From Sanghuangporus weigelae (Eukaryota; Basidiomycota; Agaricomycetes; Hymenochaetales; Hymenochaetaceae), in assembly GCA_033182465.1 (NCBI GenBank), contig CP137322.1:2356001-2420000 (forward strand): a stretch of DNA of 64,000 nucleotides, written 5' to 3'. The position numbers were made by a program, and so were the translations under genes. The notes below the pieces were generated by a model. That model saw only the letters and a list, made by a program, of their open reading frames with translations, did no database searches and was not told the origin of the DNA. Numbering within the stretch: position 1 is the stretch's first letter; each line of letters begins with the position of its first letter. Positions 36,497-47,054 of this stretch are shown here, one piece after another.

Positions 36497-38937
36497 ATGC
36501 ATTCTCTTCTCATTCCTTTTTTTTCCTTCTTCCTCTTCTCGCCTCGTGCCCGTGCCGCACCGACAAATGTGACCATCGACGACACGAATGGTGATGCCGT
36601 TACGGGTGCACAAATCAGCTACAGTCCTGCTCTAGCGTGGCAAGCTGGCCAGTCGTGTCAGAACTGTACCGCCAAAATGGATGGGAATCAGGCGTATGAT
36701 GGAACATGGCACGACGCGTCGTATAACCCACCTGGTGGAATTAGCAATCTCTATCCCGGAACTATCGTCAGTGCGAGCGCGGATTTTACTGGTGAGTGGC
36801 TTCTGAGCGGCCGTCCTCGTGGGAGCGCGTCGTGGATCTTCTGCAGGCGCCTTTTTCAACGGGATTTTGTACTGATTTTTTATCCGCAAACCGTCTTCCT
36901 AGGAACCGCGGTGTACATCTACTGCATACTGACGCGTTCCAGTTCTTCTCCGAACGGGAACACAGATATGACTTTCTACGTCGATGACCAAGAGGTTGGT
37001 AGTTTCTCCCGTCCTTCAGACGGCGACAAATCGTACCAGTACAATCAAGTTGTGTTTTCATGGAGCGGGCTGGATGGGAGCACGAATCATAACGTGAGGC
37101 TGGAGAGTGGTCATTCGGGCCAGCAGGCTCTCGTGTTGCTGGATCGAATTGTGTATACGTGAGTGTTTGATTGGTCCTTTTGCTCTGCGGCACGGTAGTA
37201 AGCATTGTTTCTTTTGCTCTTGTCAGGATGGACGATTCGTCGACTTCTTCGTCTGCAACGTCGGTAATACAGACCAGCTCCTCTTCTCAGCAGTCATCCA
37301 GTACAAGTTCGTCATTGGAACGCTCTACACAGGAATCATCAAGCTCACAAACCTCCACTTCATCCCCCTCCGGTTCTTCTCAAACGTTCATCTCTTCTGG
37401 AAATTCAGTTCTTACCTCCACTCCTTCGGTCTCACCTTCTTCCGATACTTCCATGGCTTTTCTCCCATCGCTTTCTGTTTCTGGCTCCTCGTCTTCTCCT
37501 TCTGGATCTCCATCGAATGATTCGGATTCTTCTGATTCAAGCAGCTTAAATACAGGAACAATTGTTGGCGCGACGGTCGGTGGTCTCGGCGGGTTATGTC
37601 TCTTTATAGGGATTTGGTGGATGTGTGCGCGACGACATAGAAGCCCGGGGGAAGACGAAGCTGCACAGGTCATACAACCTTTCTTCTCCCGAAACACTTT
37701 CGGAGGGCCGCCTGGAGGACTCGGCGGTGGTTCAGGCGTGAGAGCGGATCAAATCATCGGAGGAGGATTAGGCCTGAATGGGGAAACAAGTGCCTTCCAC
37801 GGGTCTACTTATGTGACTCTACCAGTCGTCGGCAAAACAGACGGGGCGACGAGAGCGGGTACGGGGACGAAGGGGAGTACGACGTTAATGGGCACAAATA
37901 CACCCTCGCCTGTTACGCCGACGTCCTTCGATATGCCGCATACACCTGTTTCGCTCCCCCCGCCTGGGACGATGTATGCTATTGCCAAGACTGGGCCGAA
38001 CACCGGAGCTGGAAATGACCCAGATCAGCATCCGTATGCGATCAATGTTAGGTCTGAGAAGATGCGGCAGCTTCAAGCCCGGCAATTACAGAACCAGGCC
38101 CGGGGTCAGACAAGACGCGGCGTTCAAGGTCAAGGTCAAGCGCGAAGACCGCCGAACAGAACGCTGCCGTCTCCTTTCAGCCCGATACCGCTTTACGCTC
38201 CAACCCAAGAGCAGAGCGACATCGTCTCTCCCTCTTCGGCATCTGCTACTCTCTCTGCCGTCGAGTCGAACTCACAAATACATAGTGACGGGCACACAGA
38301 GAACATGCGTGAGAATACGGAGTTGATCAGAAGGTGGAACTCTACTGGCAGACCAATCGGAACAGGCGCAGGTGTAGGAAAGGTGAGCGGAACAGATGGA
38401 TGGGACGGTGACTCAAACGCTACGCCTGAGCCTGTATCACCGTATACTCTTCTCCGACCAAATCGACGTCGCGAACCCGCTCCGTTAGATGACCGATCTG
38501 CCACGCATAAGAATCCTCCACCTCGGCCTCGACGATCTCGCGTCCGCCCATTGACGCGGATATTGGAGATCAGTCATACGGGTAACGAAGCTGATAACGA
38601 TGTCCCTGAAATGCCGCGAGGAGGGGTAGGAAACGGACGAGGGCAAGGATGGAGAGGAGGTATAATTATCGACGCTGATGCGGTTAGCGACGACGGTTCA
38701 GACGTACGCTGGCAACGGAAGCTCGCGAACCTATTCACGCCATCTAGTGCCGCTGCTACGGCTGGTGATGGTTCTGCGCAAGGTGTGGAAATAGGGAAAG
38801 AACGACAGAAAGGTTGGGAGAGGACGCCGCCTACATCTCCTGCAGAACCTGTCGTCTGTAGTCCTTCATCTAGACCGCAGATGAGAGCCGGGCCTACTCC
38901 GCCTCCGCCGTATCAATCGGCACCGGGAAGGAGTTGA
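36497..38937 (+). CDS. Mucin-like single-pass surface protein, 753 aa
   Basis: Predicted type I plasma-membrane or cell-wall-associated protein. Exons 36497-36791, 36903-37158 and 37227-38937 join in frame. An N-terminal signal peptide (MHSLLIPFFSFFLFSPRARA, likely cut before APTNV) precedes an extracellular beta-rich domain of about 170 residues. That domain has N-glycosylation sites NVT and NCT, the pair CQNC, and TDMTFYVDDQEVGSF. A Ser/Thr-rich stalk of about 110 residues follows, typical of O-mannosylated fungal sensors. One transmembrane helix (IVGATVGGLGGLCLFIGIWW) is followed by a basic stop MCARRHR, then a cytoplasmic tail of about 430 residues rich in Pro, Gly and Arg. The plan resembles Wsc/Mid2- or Axl2/Skg6-type surface sensors common in Agaricomycetes. 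Ligand and pathway unknown. Confidence 0.85.
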
Positions 38938-39269
38938 AGTTTACCTAGTTCTTTTCCATTCAAATTGTTTGGTATACCTCAACGTCTTCCTCCTTTCTTC
39001 TACATCGGGTCTCGCCGTTCCTCCCCGACGATGATCTTGTAGGATGTCTATCTTTTTCCACATGTTGATGAAGATAGCCTGCACAGTATATACCTGTTGT
39101 TCTCCTGATTGACTCCGAAAGTTCTCCTCCTGACTTCATCAACGGTGCTACTTCTCACTTCTCTTACTACTTGGGTCAGGCCGGCTATAGATTTTCACGG
39201 ACCAAAATGGGTTTCGCACCTTTATAGTAAACCCGGAGTATGGAGGCGAGCTTGCGGATCCTGCTTCTT

Positions 39270-39800
39270 CCTTCGAGGACACTGAAAGATTCGGAGGCTG
39301 AATTTTCCAAGGACTTGGAGCGTTTGCGGGTGTGACCATCCCCTGACACTCTTACTCGCTTGACCGGGTACGTGCCCAATCTCGTTATGTTTATCGAGAA
39401 AATCATCGAGAATGGCTTCGCTTATAAGAGCGAAAGCAGTGTGTATTTGGACGCCGGTGCATTTGAGCGCGTTGATGAGCAGGAAAACTTCAGCCCGGTA
39501 GTAAGGGTAAGATGGAGCCTCTCGAGGAAGGAGAGGGCATGAAGATTATCTGCATGGCACCGTACCTCTCTCTGGTGTGGTGAAGCTAGAGAGTAGGTGC
39601 ATTGGCGCCGAAGGCGATGGCCAGCGGATGTCAGTGGTCAAAGACTGCTTTCGCCTCGTGGAAGAAGTCGAAGCCAGGTGAGCCGCCTGGCCTTCCTCGC
39701 TGGGTGCGAGCCGTCCTGGCATACAGAGTGATCAGTGATGCCAAGCAGTCGTTTCGGATATGGGCATTCAATCTGGAGGCATTGACTTAGTCATTATCTC
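39270..39800 (+). pseudogene. Cysteinyl-tRNA synthetase pseudogene fragment
   Basis: Broken stretch of the class I enzyme that charges tRNA-Cys. In order: SEAEFSKDLERLRV, a TGA at 39333, PDTLTRLTGYVPN, VMFIEKIIENGFAYKSESSVY, then in a shifted frame KGKMEPLEEGEG, then WKKSKPGEP (near 39655), and shifted again GIQSGGIDLV (near 39785). This is the collinear core region of CysRS, ending at the conserved HSGGxDL signature, here QSGGIDL. At least one stop and two to three frame changes are present, and no flanking N- or C-terminal parts are visible, so it is a partial dead copy of a host gene. Whether it was copied through RNA cannot be told from the fragment. Confidence 0.75.
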
Positions 39801-40808
39801 GACAATAGAGTTCTTTTGTTATCAATCGCCGCGAGATTTTGGCCACTCGAAACTCCGAATTTCCCCGCTTAATTACTAACTTGCTGCACCGTTTGCTTTT
39901 CAAACGGCGTCTGATAGCAAAATAACTCTAATGGATTGTCTCGATCTGAAGTGAGCTGACGACCACTCATAACCTGTTACTGATTTTCGCCATACGGTTC
40001 CTTTCCTCCGAATTCAACGTATCACTATAATTAACCATCTGATACCGTTTTTCTTTACAACGCATTGTTTTCCTGCTAGACCTACTGCAAATTCAACGGG
40101 GAACTATTTCTCATACGCGGATCATCTTCACGCGGAAGGCCTGAAAATGCGGCGCAAGTTGCTCGAGAATTTCATTCCGCGAGTGAATTCAAGTTCTTAT
40201 CCAATTCTGTATCCGCCTTTCTGGAAGCATGAGATTGCACTTTCGGTGCTTTTATCCACACAGGAAATGCCTTAGAAATACCCGGCTCGAAAACTGCGGC
40301 TCGCGTGCATCGCACAGCTTTGGAATTTGAAAGTCGACTTTATCGCTAGCTTCATGACGGAGGTGCGCTACATAGAAACAACCTTCAATGCATGTGCTTC
40401 TTCTCTTCAGCGATCCAGTACAGTTCTGCAACGGCGAACTCATGCAATTCCTCCGTTATGTACGTTATGTCTCCTCGATTTCCTTGCTAGGTTTGACCTC
40501 GTTCGCTCTCCATGCCGCTTGTTTTTTTCCCAGCACGAACCTTTTACTTCTCTGTCTCCATGGACAGATCCGTAAATTTTCTTCGCTTCTATCAAAAGCA
40601 CTGTCCTGGTGCTGAGGAGAAATCAAATGACGAGCATCATGAATTCGGTCACATTCTCGAACGCGATATGCAGAACTTGTAGGTGCTTTCCCAGAACCGT
40701 GCGCACTTCTGCATTGACTCCGCTACGTACTAGAAGCATTATTGGAACTTGTCTCCGGGATAAATGTATGAAACAATTCACAGAGAAGAAACTTGGATAT
40801 CGATGTCG
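39801..40808. other. Gene-poor stretch
   Basis: About 1 kb with only short open frames and no recognisable protein, RNA gene or repeat before the first MITE. Confidence 0.5.
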
Positions 40809-40811
40809 TAA

Positions 40812-41312
40812 GGGCCTGTTCGGCTGCAGCGTGATCTGAGATATTCCCTGCCAAAAAATGCCGCGTGATTTGAGATGATGTAGAGGTGTGATCTGAGGTT
40901 GAGGTGAGCGTTCGGTGCACTTTCAGAAATCACGTTCTCACATCACTTCCCTGCCAAATGGACCTCTATCTCAAAAACAGCTCAGACCTGTTTTTCAGAT
41001 AGCGGTATCTCACATCATCTGCCACTATCTCATCCATACACAACAACTCAACCACAAAAAAATTAATTAAAAATTACAAAAATAATCTATCCATATGGGC
41101 GCACTGCTCCCCAGTTGAAATTGAATTTTTACATGCCTGCAATGTGGTGCTATGGGCTCTCAGCAAAAGTGAGGGTTTGGGACCAGCCGCGAGATGGGGA
41201 GTGCAAAAACATTCCCACGGTTGAGGTACTCAACTTGCCGCAACTTGCACACTTGCATGTTGCGATTGAGGGGAAATCACGATCTCACATCACGCTGCAG
41301 CCGAACAGGCTC
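40812..41312. mobile_element. MITE A, PIF/Harbinger-type, 501 bp
   Basis: Non-coding miniature inverted-repeat element. The left end GGGCCTGTTCGGCTGCA matches the inverted right end TGCAGCCGAACAGGCTC with one mismatch. It is flanked on both sides by TAA (40809-40811, 41313-41315), the 3-bp TWA target duplication of PIF/Harbinger elements. An inner copy of the end motif, CGTTCGGTGCA, lies at about 40909-40919. It is related throughout to MITE B, sharing for example the A-rich run around 41060-41090 and the following CCCCAGTTGAAATTG. Confidence 0.85.
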
Positions 41313-41320
41313 TAAGATAA

Positions 41321-41826
41321 GGGCCTGTTCGGCTGCACGTCAAGTTGAGATAGACCTGCCATATAAAGAAAGTGTGATGTCGCGGAAGTCATCGGAGATC
41401 ACACCAAAATCAGGCACTGTTCGGCTGCACAATCTCAAATCATGATCTCGCGTCTCCCTGCCAAACTGGACTCAACTTGAAAAAGAGGTCCGACCTGTTT
41501 TTCAAGTTGAGATCACACACCATCCGCTCTTTCTTTCCAGTATCTCTGCCACTCAACACAACACAACTACAAAAAAATAAATTAAAAATGGCAAAAATAA
41601 TCTATTCATAGGGGCCGATTGCCCTGCAGTTGAAATAATTTTTTTACAGGCGTGCAATATAGTGCAATGGGCCCTCAGCAGAAGTGAGGGTTTTGAACCT
41701 CAACTCGCGTCACAATTGTGTTGAGGTGTTGAGAGATTATCAGAAATATTCCCACGATTTGCACACTAGTCATGTAGAGATAGAGCCAAGTCGAGATCTT
41801 GTGATTTCGTGCAGCCGAACAGGCCC
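41321..41826. mobile_element. MITE B, PIF/Harbinger-type, 506 bp
   Basis: Same family as MITE A. The left end GGGCCTGTTCGGCTGCA at 41321 and the right end TGCAGCCGAACAGGCCC at 41826 are perfect inverted repeats. TAA duplications are at 41318-41320 and 41827-41829. A second, inner left end (GGCACTGTTCGGCTGCA) starts at 41413, 92 nt inside. Only TAAGATAA separates MITE B from MITE A. Confidence 0.87.
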
Positions 41827-41829
41827 TAA

Positions 41830-42879
41830 AGTACGCGATGGGTCGTGAGGATATTGCGCGTTTTCGATCTCGGCGTGCTCGCATGCCGAGATCGGCTGGA
41901 GGAACGAGCGGGAGAACGCTTCAGTGAACATAAGTCGCCCGTCTTTGAAGTACTAACTTACTCCTTAGTGTAGTGTTCATTTATTGAGTATTGAAGAATT
42001 ACTAAATTATTCCAGGAAGGAGGAGCGGTTATGCCCTACTCGCGAATCCATTGCGAGATAGGGTTAGACGACTTGCGATCGCAGGTGGAAATAGTGCGCT
42101 CAACAGTCTTCTAGACGGCAAAGTTCTTGTCAGGTTATTCGATCCTGCGCAGTTACAGAGTGCACACTATGGGAAACGGATTCGAGCCGAGGCGAAGGCT
42201 ACTTTGAAGGCACAGCAGCTGAGACAGAGACACGGAGACGCTTGGCTAGTATTGAGAGGGGACGTATGCCACCCTATGAACTATTCAGAGCTCTGAACAC
42301 CCCTGAAAACCTATGGATGCTATGATTATCAAGGTATTGCCTTTGCTGACTGCGAGGGAATAATTGAGTAGAAACGCCGTGGAGAATATTCCGAAAAAAG
42401 TACGACGCCAAGGTGAAGATACACGGGGAGTTTCTGACTTGGCAAGCAAGCGAAGGCGATCACACCGGACTAGGTCCTTGCGAGTGGCATCTATGTGTAC
42501 GTACATGCGGTTAACGCCTGGCTTTATTCAACTAGTAACACAACTTATCTGGAGAAATGCATTTGTATTACTATGCTTCTGCGGTTCCTTTCCATGCCAG
42601 GGTGGGTGATGATCATCGTTATGCATCAGAGGATACTTCCTTTTACGAGACAGGTGCAGCTAGCCAGTTTCTTGAGCAGAGATCCCGGGCCTTTTCCATG
42701 ACCAGGATGATTGTTCGCCGTGCTCAATCTTGAATGACAAGTCGCGTTCATGATCGGTTCAGAATACCAACAAAGGAGATATTCATTGATACGAAGAAGT
42801 AAACCATATCGGTGCCTTCATCACGGTTCATGGGAAAGATGTTTTACTTGAGCATCTTGTACGCCACGATCGAACACGC
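41830..42879. other. Region between MITEs B and C
   Basis: About 1 kb. A plus-strand open frame at 42051-42296 contains QQLRQRHGDAWLVLRGDVC but nothing I recognise. The sequence joining 40808 to 41830 across the two MITEs reads on in one frame for about 45 codons (through VKYAMGREDIARFRSRRARM, counting one TAA), so a host coding exon may have been split by the insertions. Unproven. Confidence 0.3.
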
Positions 42880-42882
42880 TTA

Positions 42883-43335
42883 GGGCCTGATCGGTAAAAA
42901 AAATAACGGCGGATAGCTTATCCAAAGATGAAGATCGTGCGACTCGGAGGCTACCTGTTGTGAGGTAATTTAGTCGGCAGCACTCGGCATCTGCTGATCA
43001 CTGGATTACAAACGCGATCGACACACTTGCCACATTTAGAAGTTACATGTCCCAACAGCTGATGGTGACTTAGAATTACTTGGTAATAATAAAAGTAGCT
43101 TTACTCTGTCAGCATGCAAGTCAAAGTCTACATATCCGAACTGGGTGATTTATTGCAAATGTATGATTGAGGCAGATCCCTGCCATTTTGGTACCGGAAC
43201 ATTACGGAAGTGATGATTACACTATCTGAACAAATAGGAACAAATAAAGAGGGAAAATGCCGGATCCCACGTCGTTAACTCGTTATCCAGTTATCCGCCC
43301 TTATCCACCCGTTATTTTTTTTACCGATCAGGGCC
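42883..43335. mobile_element. MITE C, PIF/Harbinger-type, 453 bp
   Basis: A different but related family. The left end GGGCCTGATCGGTAAAAAAA, continuing to about 42920, mirrors the right end ...TTTTTTTACCGATCAGGGCC with about 35 bp of near-perfect inverted repeat. It is flanked by TTA on both sides (42880-42882, 43336-43338). The interior is AT-rich and non-coding. The first seven bases, GGGCCTG, are shared with MITEs A and B. Confidence 0.87.
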
Positions 43336-43338
43336 TTA

Positions 43339-44261
43339 GCGGAGTAGAACCCAGGAACCAGAATGAATCCCTGGCTATTACATGACCCCTGTCTAGTACT
43401 GCAGAAGCCTCAGGCCAATAATCCACATATTTTTGACCGATTTTGGAAAAGGTTTGAGCATCACTTCAATTGGGCTGATGGACATGAAACCAAATTTAGA
43501 GGCCGTGAGAATTTTGTGTCTGTTTTTTCGGATCGCATTCTAGTGTTGTGCGCCACATCGCAGAATAATACTTCGTGGTGGATTTGAATGGAAATGGAAT
43601 GACAGTGGTTAACATAGTGCGGTGTTATCATTCTCATCGGCACGTTACGGGAAGAAGAGTAGACGAACGTTATAAAGGTATGCTATATTTCAGCGGACAT
43701 TTGCATAGTTGTGTCCAGGGCGGCCAACATAGTCGGTTCGCCGAGTTTGCTCATTGTCCGAGTCCGCTGTGAATCGCAAGAAATCTTGTGTCACGATATC
43801 CAATCAAGATCTGAGGTGTGTAATCTGGGCATTTATTACGCTTCTTACACGTTCTTGAAGCTGATCATTTATGTATGGCGCACGGGAAGCCGTATCAGCG
43901 GCGTCTTGCTCGCCAAAGACTGAATAATACGCACGGCCGGATTCGCAGGAGAAAAAAATTAGAATGCGGTGGGCCGATCCATAGAGCGTCTGGCTAATTG
44001 TGAATTGGATAAGCCGAACTTCTTTTGTCCCGCTGCTACTCCTGCATTTAAACCATCTGGCTAATACAAAATGAATGGGCCAAGAATTCTTGTCCTTGAG
44101 ACAAAGTTACCGGTGTTTATCCCTCCAAAAATTAATACATGTAAAAATAAAAAATCCAACCACCTTAGCTTAAATATGCGAACGATGGCTGATCAGAGGA
44201 TCTTAGATTCCTCACAACCCGAGTCGTGTACCGTCACCACTATCCATCGGCCCTACCAAGA
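43339..44261. other. Upstream region of the WOPR gene
   Basis: About 920 bp. Open frames at 43363-43587 (with FDRFWKRFEHHFNWADGHET) and 43575-43772 are not recognisable. Possible decayed coding DNA plus the WOPR promoter. Confidence 0.35.
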
Positions 44262-45353
44262 ATGCAACCTCCGACATGCTCTGGAATACGGGTGCGCTCC
44301 GTACATGATGCTCACATCCTTTTTCATGCCGTCTATCTCGAAATTCTTCCAATGGTGACTAGACGTCTTAATACTGAAGAGCGCCGTGCTGTGCGCTCTG
44401 GCAACGTTTATATCTGGGAACAGCGTGGCCGAAACTCTGAGACTACCGGAGTAAACCAATATCATTTCACTCGAGGGTTATTATTTGACTGACTTATAAT
44501 CTCTTAGTTAAAGTTAGAGCGATGGACGGACGGAATCCGATGGAGTGCATCCCGCATCCGTGATGTACGGCTGTTTGACGTTTCGATTCCTTAAATACCT
44601 CGACTGATTTGGGTGTCTGTTAGGAATTCCTTCTATATCACGAACGGGAGCCAAATACCGACTATGAATTCACAGATATGGAGCTGTTGGTTGATACATT
44701 CTGCTCGACAATTCAAAGTACTAACAGGCGTCTAGAGGAGCGAGCTATCGTCTGGTCAAGCAAACCTATTCCGTTTTCGTCGAAACGAACCAGGGAAGGT
44801 GCAAGTGGCATCTGAGTACGCTTCTGATCATCCTAGAGAGATTTTATACTCAAAGATGAATGCGATTTGCATGATGATAGCTGCATACTTTATTCCCGCG
44901 ACCGTCGGCCAGCTACGTACAATTGACGATATCCCAGCTCTTGCAAACATTCGTCCGCCCGAAGGCATATACACCAGTGCCAAGACGGGTAAAGGTCGAG
45001 CTCGCGGTGAATGTTACTCTTCCGATATCCACAGCGATATCTCCGCCGCGGCGGACTCGTCAAAGTCGGAACAGCAATACCCACCACCACCCATCTATGT
45101 CCCATATCTAGGCCCACAGCTACTTTCGCCATTACCACGCGAAAGCGCTTCGCCGGAAGGACTTCACGCACCGAACCGGCATGGATCTTCATCGTCTTCA
45201 CCTCTCTCGGCAGGCTCTGATGGACAAATGCAACCGAACGCAGCTCGCCTTCTACACCTGCCTTCGCCTAGACTGTACCCCGCTGCACTGGTATACGCGC
45301 CTCGTCATCCAATCGACAGCGAGGCTTTACGGTCACTGGGAAGGAACTTTTAG
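44262..45353 (+). CDS. Gti1/Pac2 (WOPR-domain) transcription regulator
   Basis: Fungal-specific DNA-binding regulator; relatives (Wor1, Ryp1, Gti1, Pac2) govern morphological and nutritional switches. Exons 44262-44450, 44508-44564, 44624-44689, 44728-44815 and 44881-45353 give 290 aa. The WOPR domain fills the first two thirds. Box A includes HDAHILFHAVYLEILPMVTR, RRLNTEERRAVRSGNVYIWE, LERWTDGIRWSASRIRDEF and LLYHEREP. Box B has YRLVKQTYSVFVETNQGRCK, WHLTAYF, QLRTIDDIPALANIRPPEGI and YTSAKTGKGRAR. The tail is Ser/Pro-rich. The acceptor at 44508 is preferred to 44514 because it restores the family run TGLxLERWTDG. The protein is short for the family; the tail could be longer if another intron was missed. 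Confidence 0.85.
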
Positions 45354-47054
45354 TTTGAATCCCGCATGGATCGGCTTCTCGAAGTCAGAAAGAAGAACCC
45401 CATCTTCCAAATCATTCTGTGAAGTTAAAGGAATTTCATCGCCTCGTTCGTATACCATTCAAAATGCTGTCAAGTTCTAGCTTCTTGTAAAATAGTTTCT
45501 TCCCTGATCGTGTTTTGTGATTGCCCTAGCACTGAAACGTCGAAGATGTCGAGATAGCGAAAGCTCAGAACATAACTTTGGAGGGGTATGGATCAGATCC
45601 AAGTCATCATATGATTGAGATACATAGAGCACTCACAGTCATACTCGTTCACACTAAAGAAGGCGATGTCACCAATTATCATAAGATAATGCGCGCTTGT
45701 TGCGACACAGTGGCGGACAAAAGTGTCAGACACACCCATGGCCCGCCAAAACATTGGTTCGATATTTTCTTCTCGACATGTGATGACAACAAATTATATC
45801 AACATGATACCTAGGATGTCAGCTTTCGTGTTCTGTAGTCTCAAGGTGAGAGGTTACGTCAAAAGAAATAGTCGAAAAGTCAGAATGATGCGCTTTTTTT
45901 GTCGCTTGGTGAACAGCGCAGTCGACTCACAATATCTCAACAACCGCCCGATAATTTTCCTTTTCACTGGATCACCAAAAATACATGGCATAGACCACAA
46001 TGGCATAGAAAGAAGAACACATGAGGCTCATCGTGCCACCGTCAGTCGCGATTCCGTTCGAATCGCTACGTAGATGTCCAGAGATTGGTGAGGTTCAACT
46101 TGGCGAACTCTGTTTCGCGAACGGAACCGCGACGATATAAGACTTGATAAAGAAGATACACGCTTGTGGAGATTGAATACGCGTATTCATACTTCCGTTG
46201 TGCATGCCAAACTCTAGCAATCAATTCGCAGGCTCAGTTACGCTTGAGCAGTACAAGATCACTAATGGGATTAGTTGCAGAATAAGGAAGTGGGTTACGC
46301 ACCGATATCATTCATGTTGAACATGAAAACTACCGTAGACCACAAATGGCCCACTTGATAATACTTACTAGGTCCGAGAATCGGGAACTTCCACGGGTGG
46401 AGATAGTCGATGCGAATTGACCTGAATTGCATAGAGAAAGGAGTCAGAAAATACTCAGTAGACAGGAGGCAAGCCGATAGAGTATGCAATGCAATGCAAT
46501 GCTATGAAGAAGAATGAAACGTATGGATGTGGTGACTGAGACCGACACGGAAAGAAAGGACGAAAAGTGAGGCACAACAAATGGATAGTAATTGTGTCGA
46601 GTCTGCAAGTTCGAGATCACAAATTTCATTAGTTACACTTAGACCATCGGGTGCCATGAACACATGGAACATGAAGAGGGCCTCGACTAAGATGAAGATG
46701 AACGAGATGGAAGCTGACCTTGCCGGAGTTGATTTCTCGGCAAAATCCGTCCTTTCTGTAACGTAAACGTAACAATCGAATAGAACCGTGTGCATCTTGA
46801 CCTGTCCGAATTCTGTGACTTGTAGCAAAATGAAACCTGACGAAATATGCTCATATACTCCTACCCAAGTTGGCAACGACATACGAAGATTGCAAATTGC
46901 TGTCAGGATCATTGCATCAATCGCTCGGTGCACTGGCTGGACGGGCGAACTATGAATAATCTTGTTTTTAGTAACTCTTTGCTTACTTCCGTCACCACGA
47001 CCGTTGCTACGTTATTTTTCGCGTCCAGTAAACTCGGTGATTGAGGAAGGACAT
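45354..47054. other. Gene-poor stretch
   Basis: About 1.7 kb. The longest open frame is minus-strand 46502-46933 (143 codons) with a hydrophobic run SFIFILVEALFMFHVFM. I cannot tell whether it is expressed. No repeats or RNA genes seen. Confidence 0.4.

Noticed and set aside
39148-39406. Minus-strand open frames over the CysRS relic
   Set aside because: They are antisense to the recognisable CysRS frame and have no features of their own.
46502-46933. 143-codon minus-strand open frame with a hydrophobic run
   Set aside because: No recognisable family, no supporting exons and possibly chance; mentioned only in the gap note.
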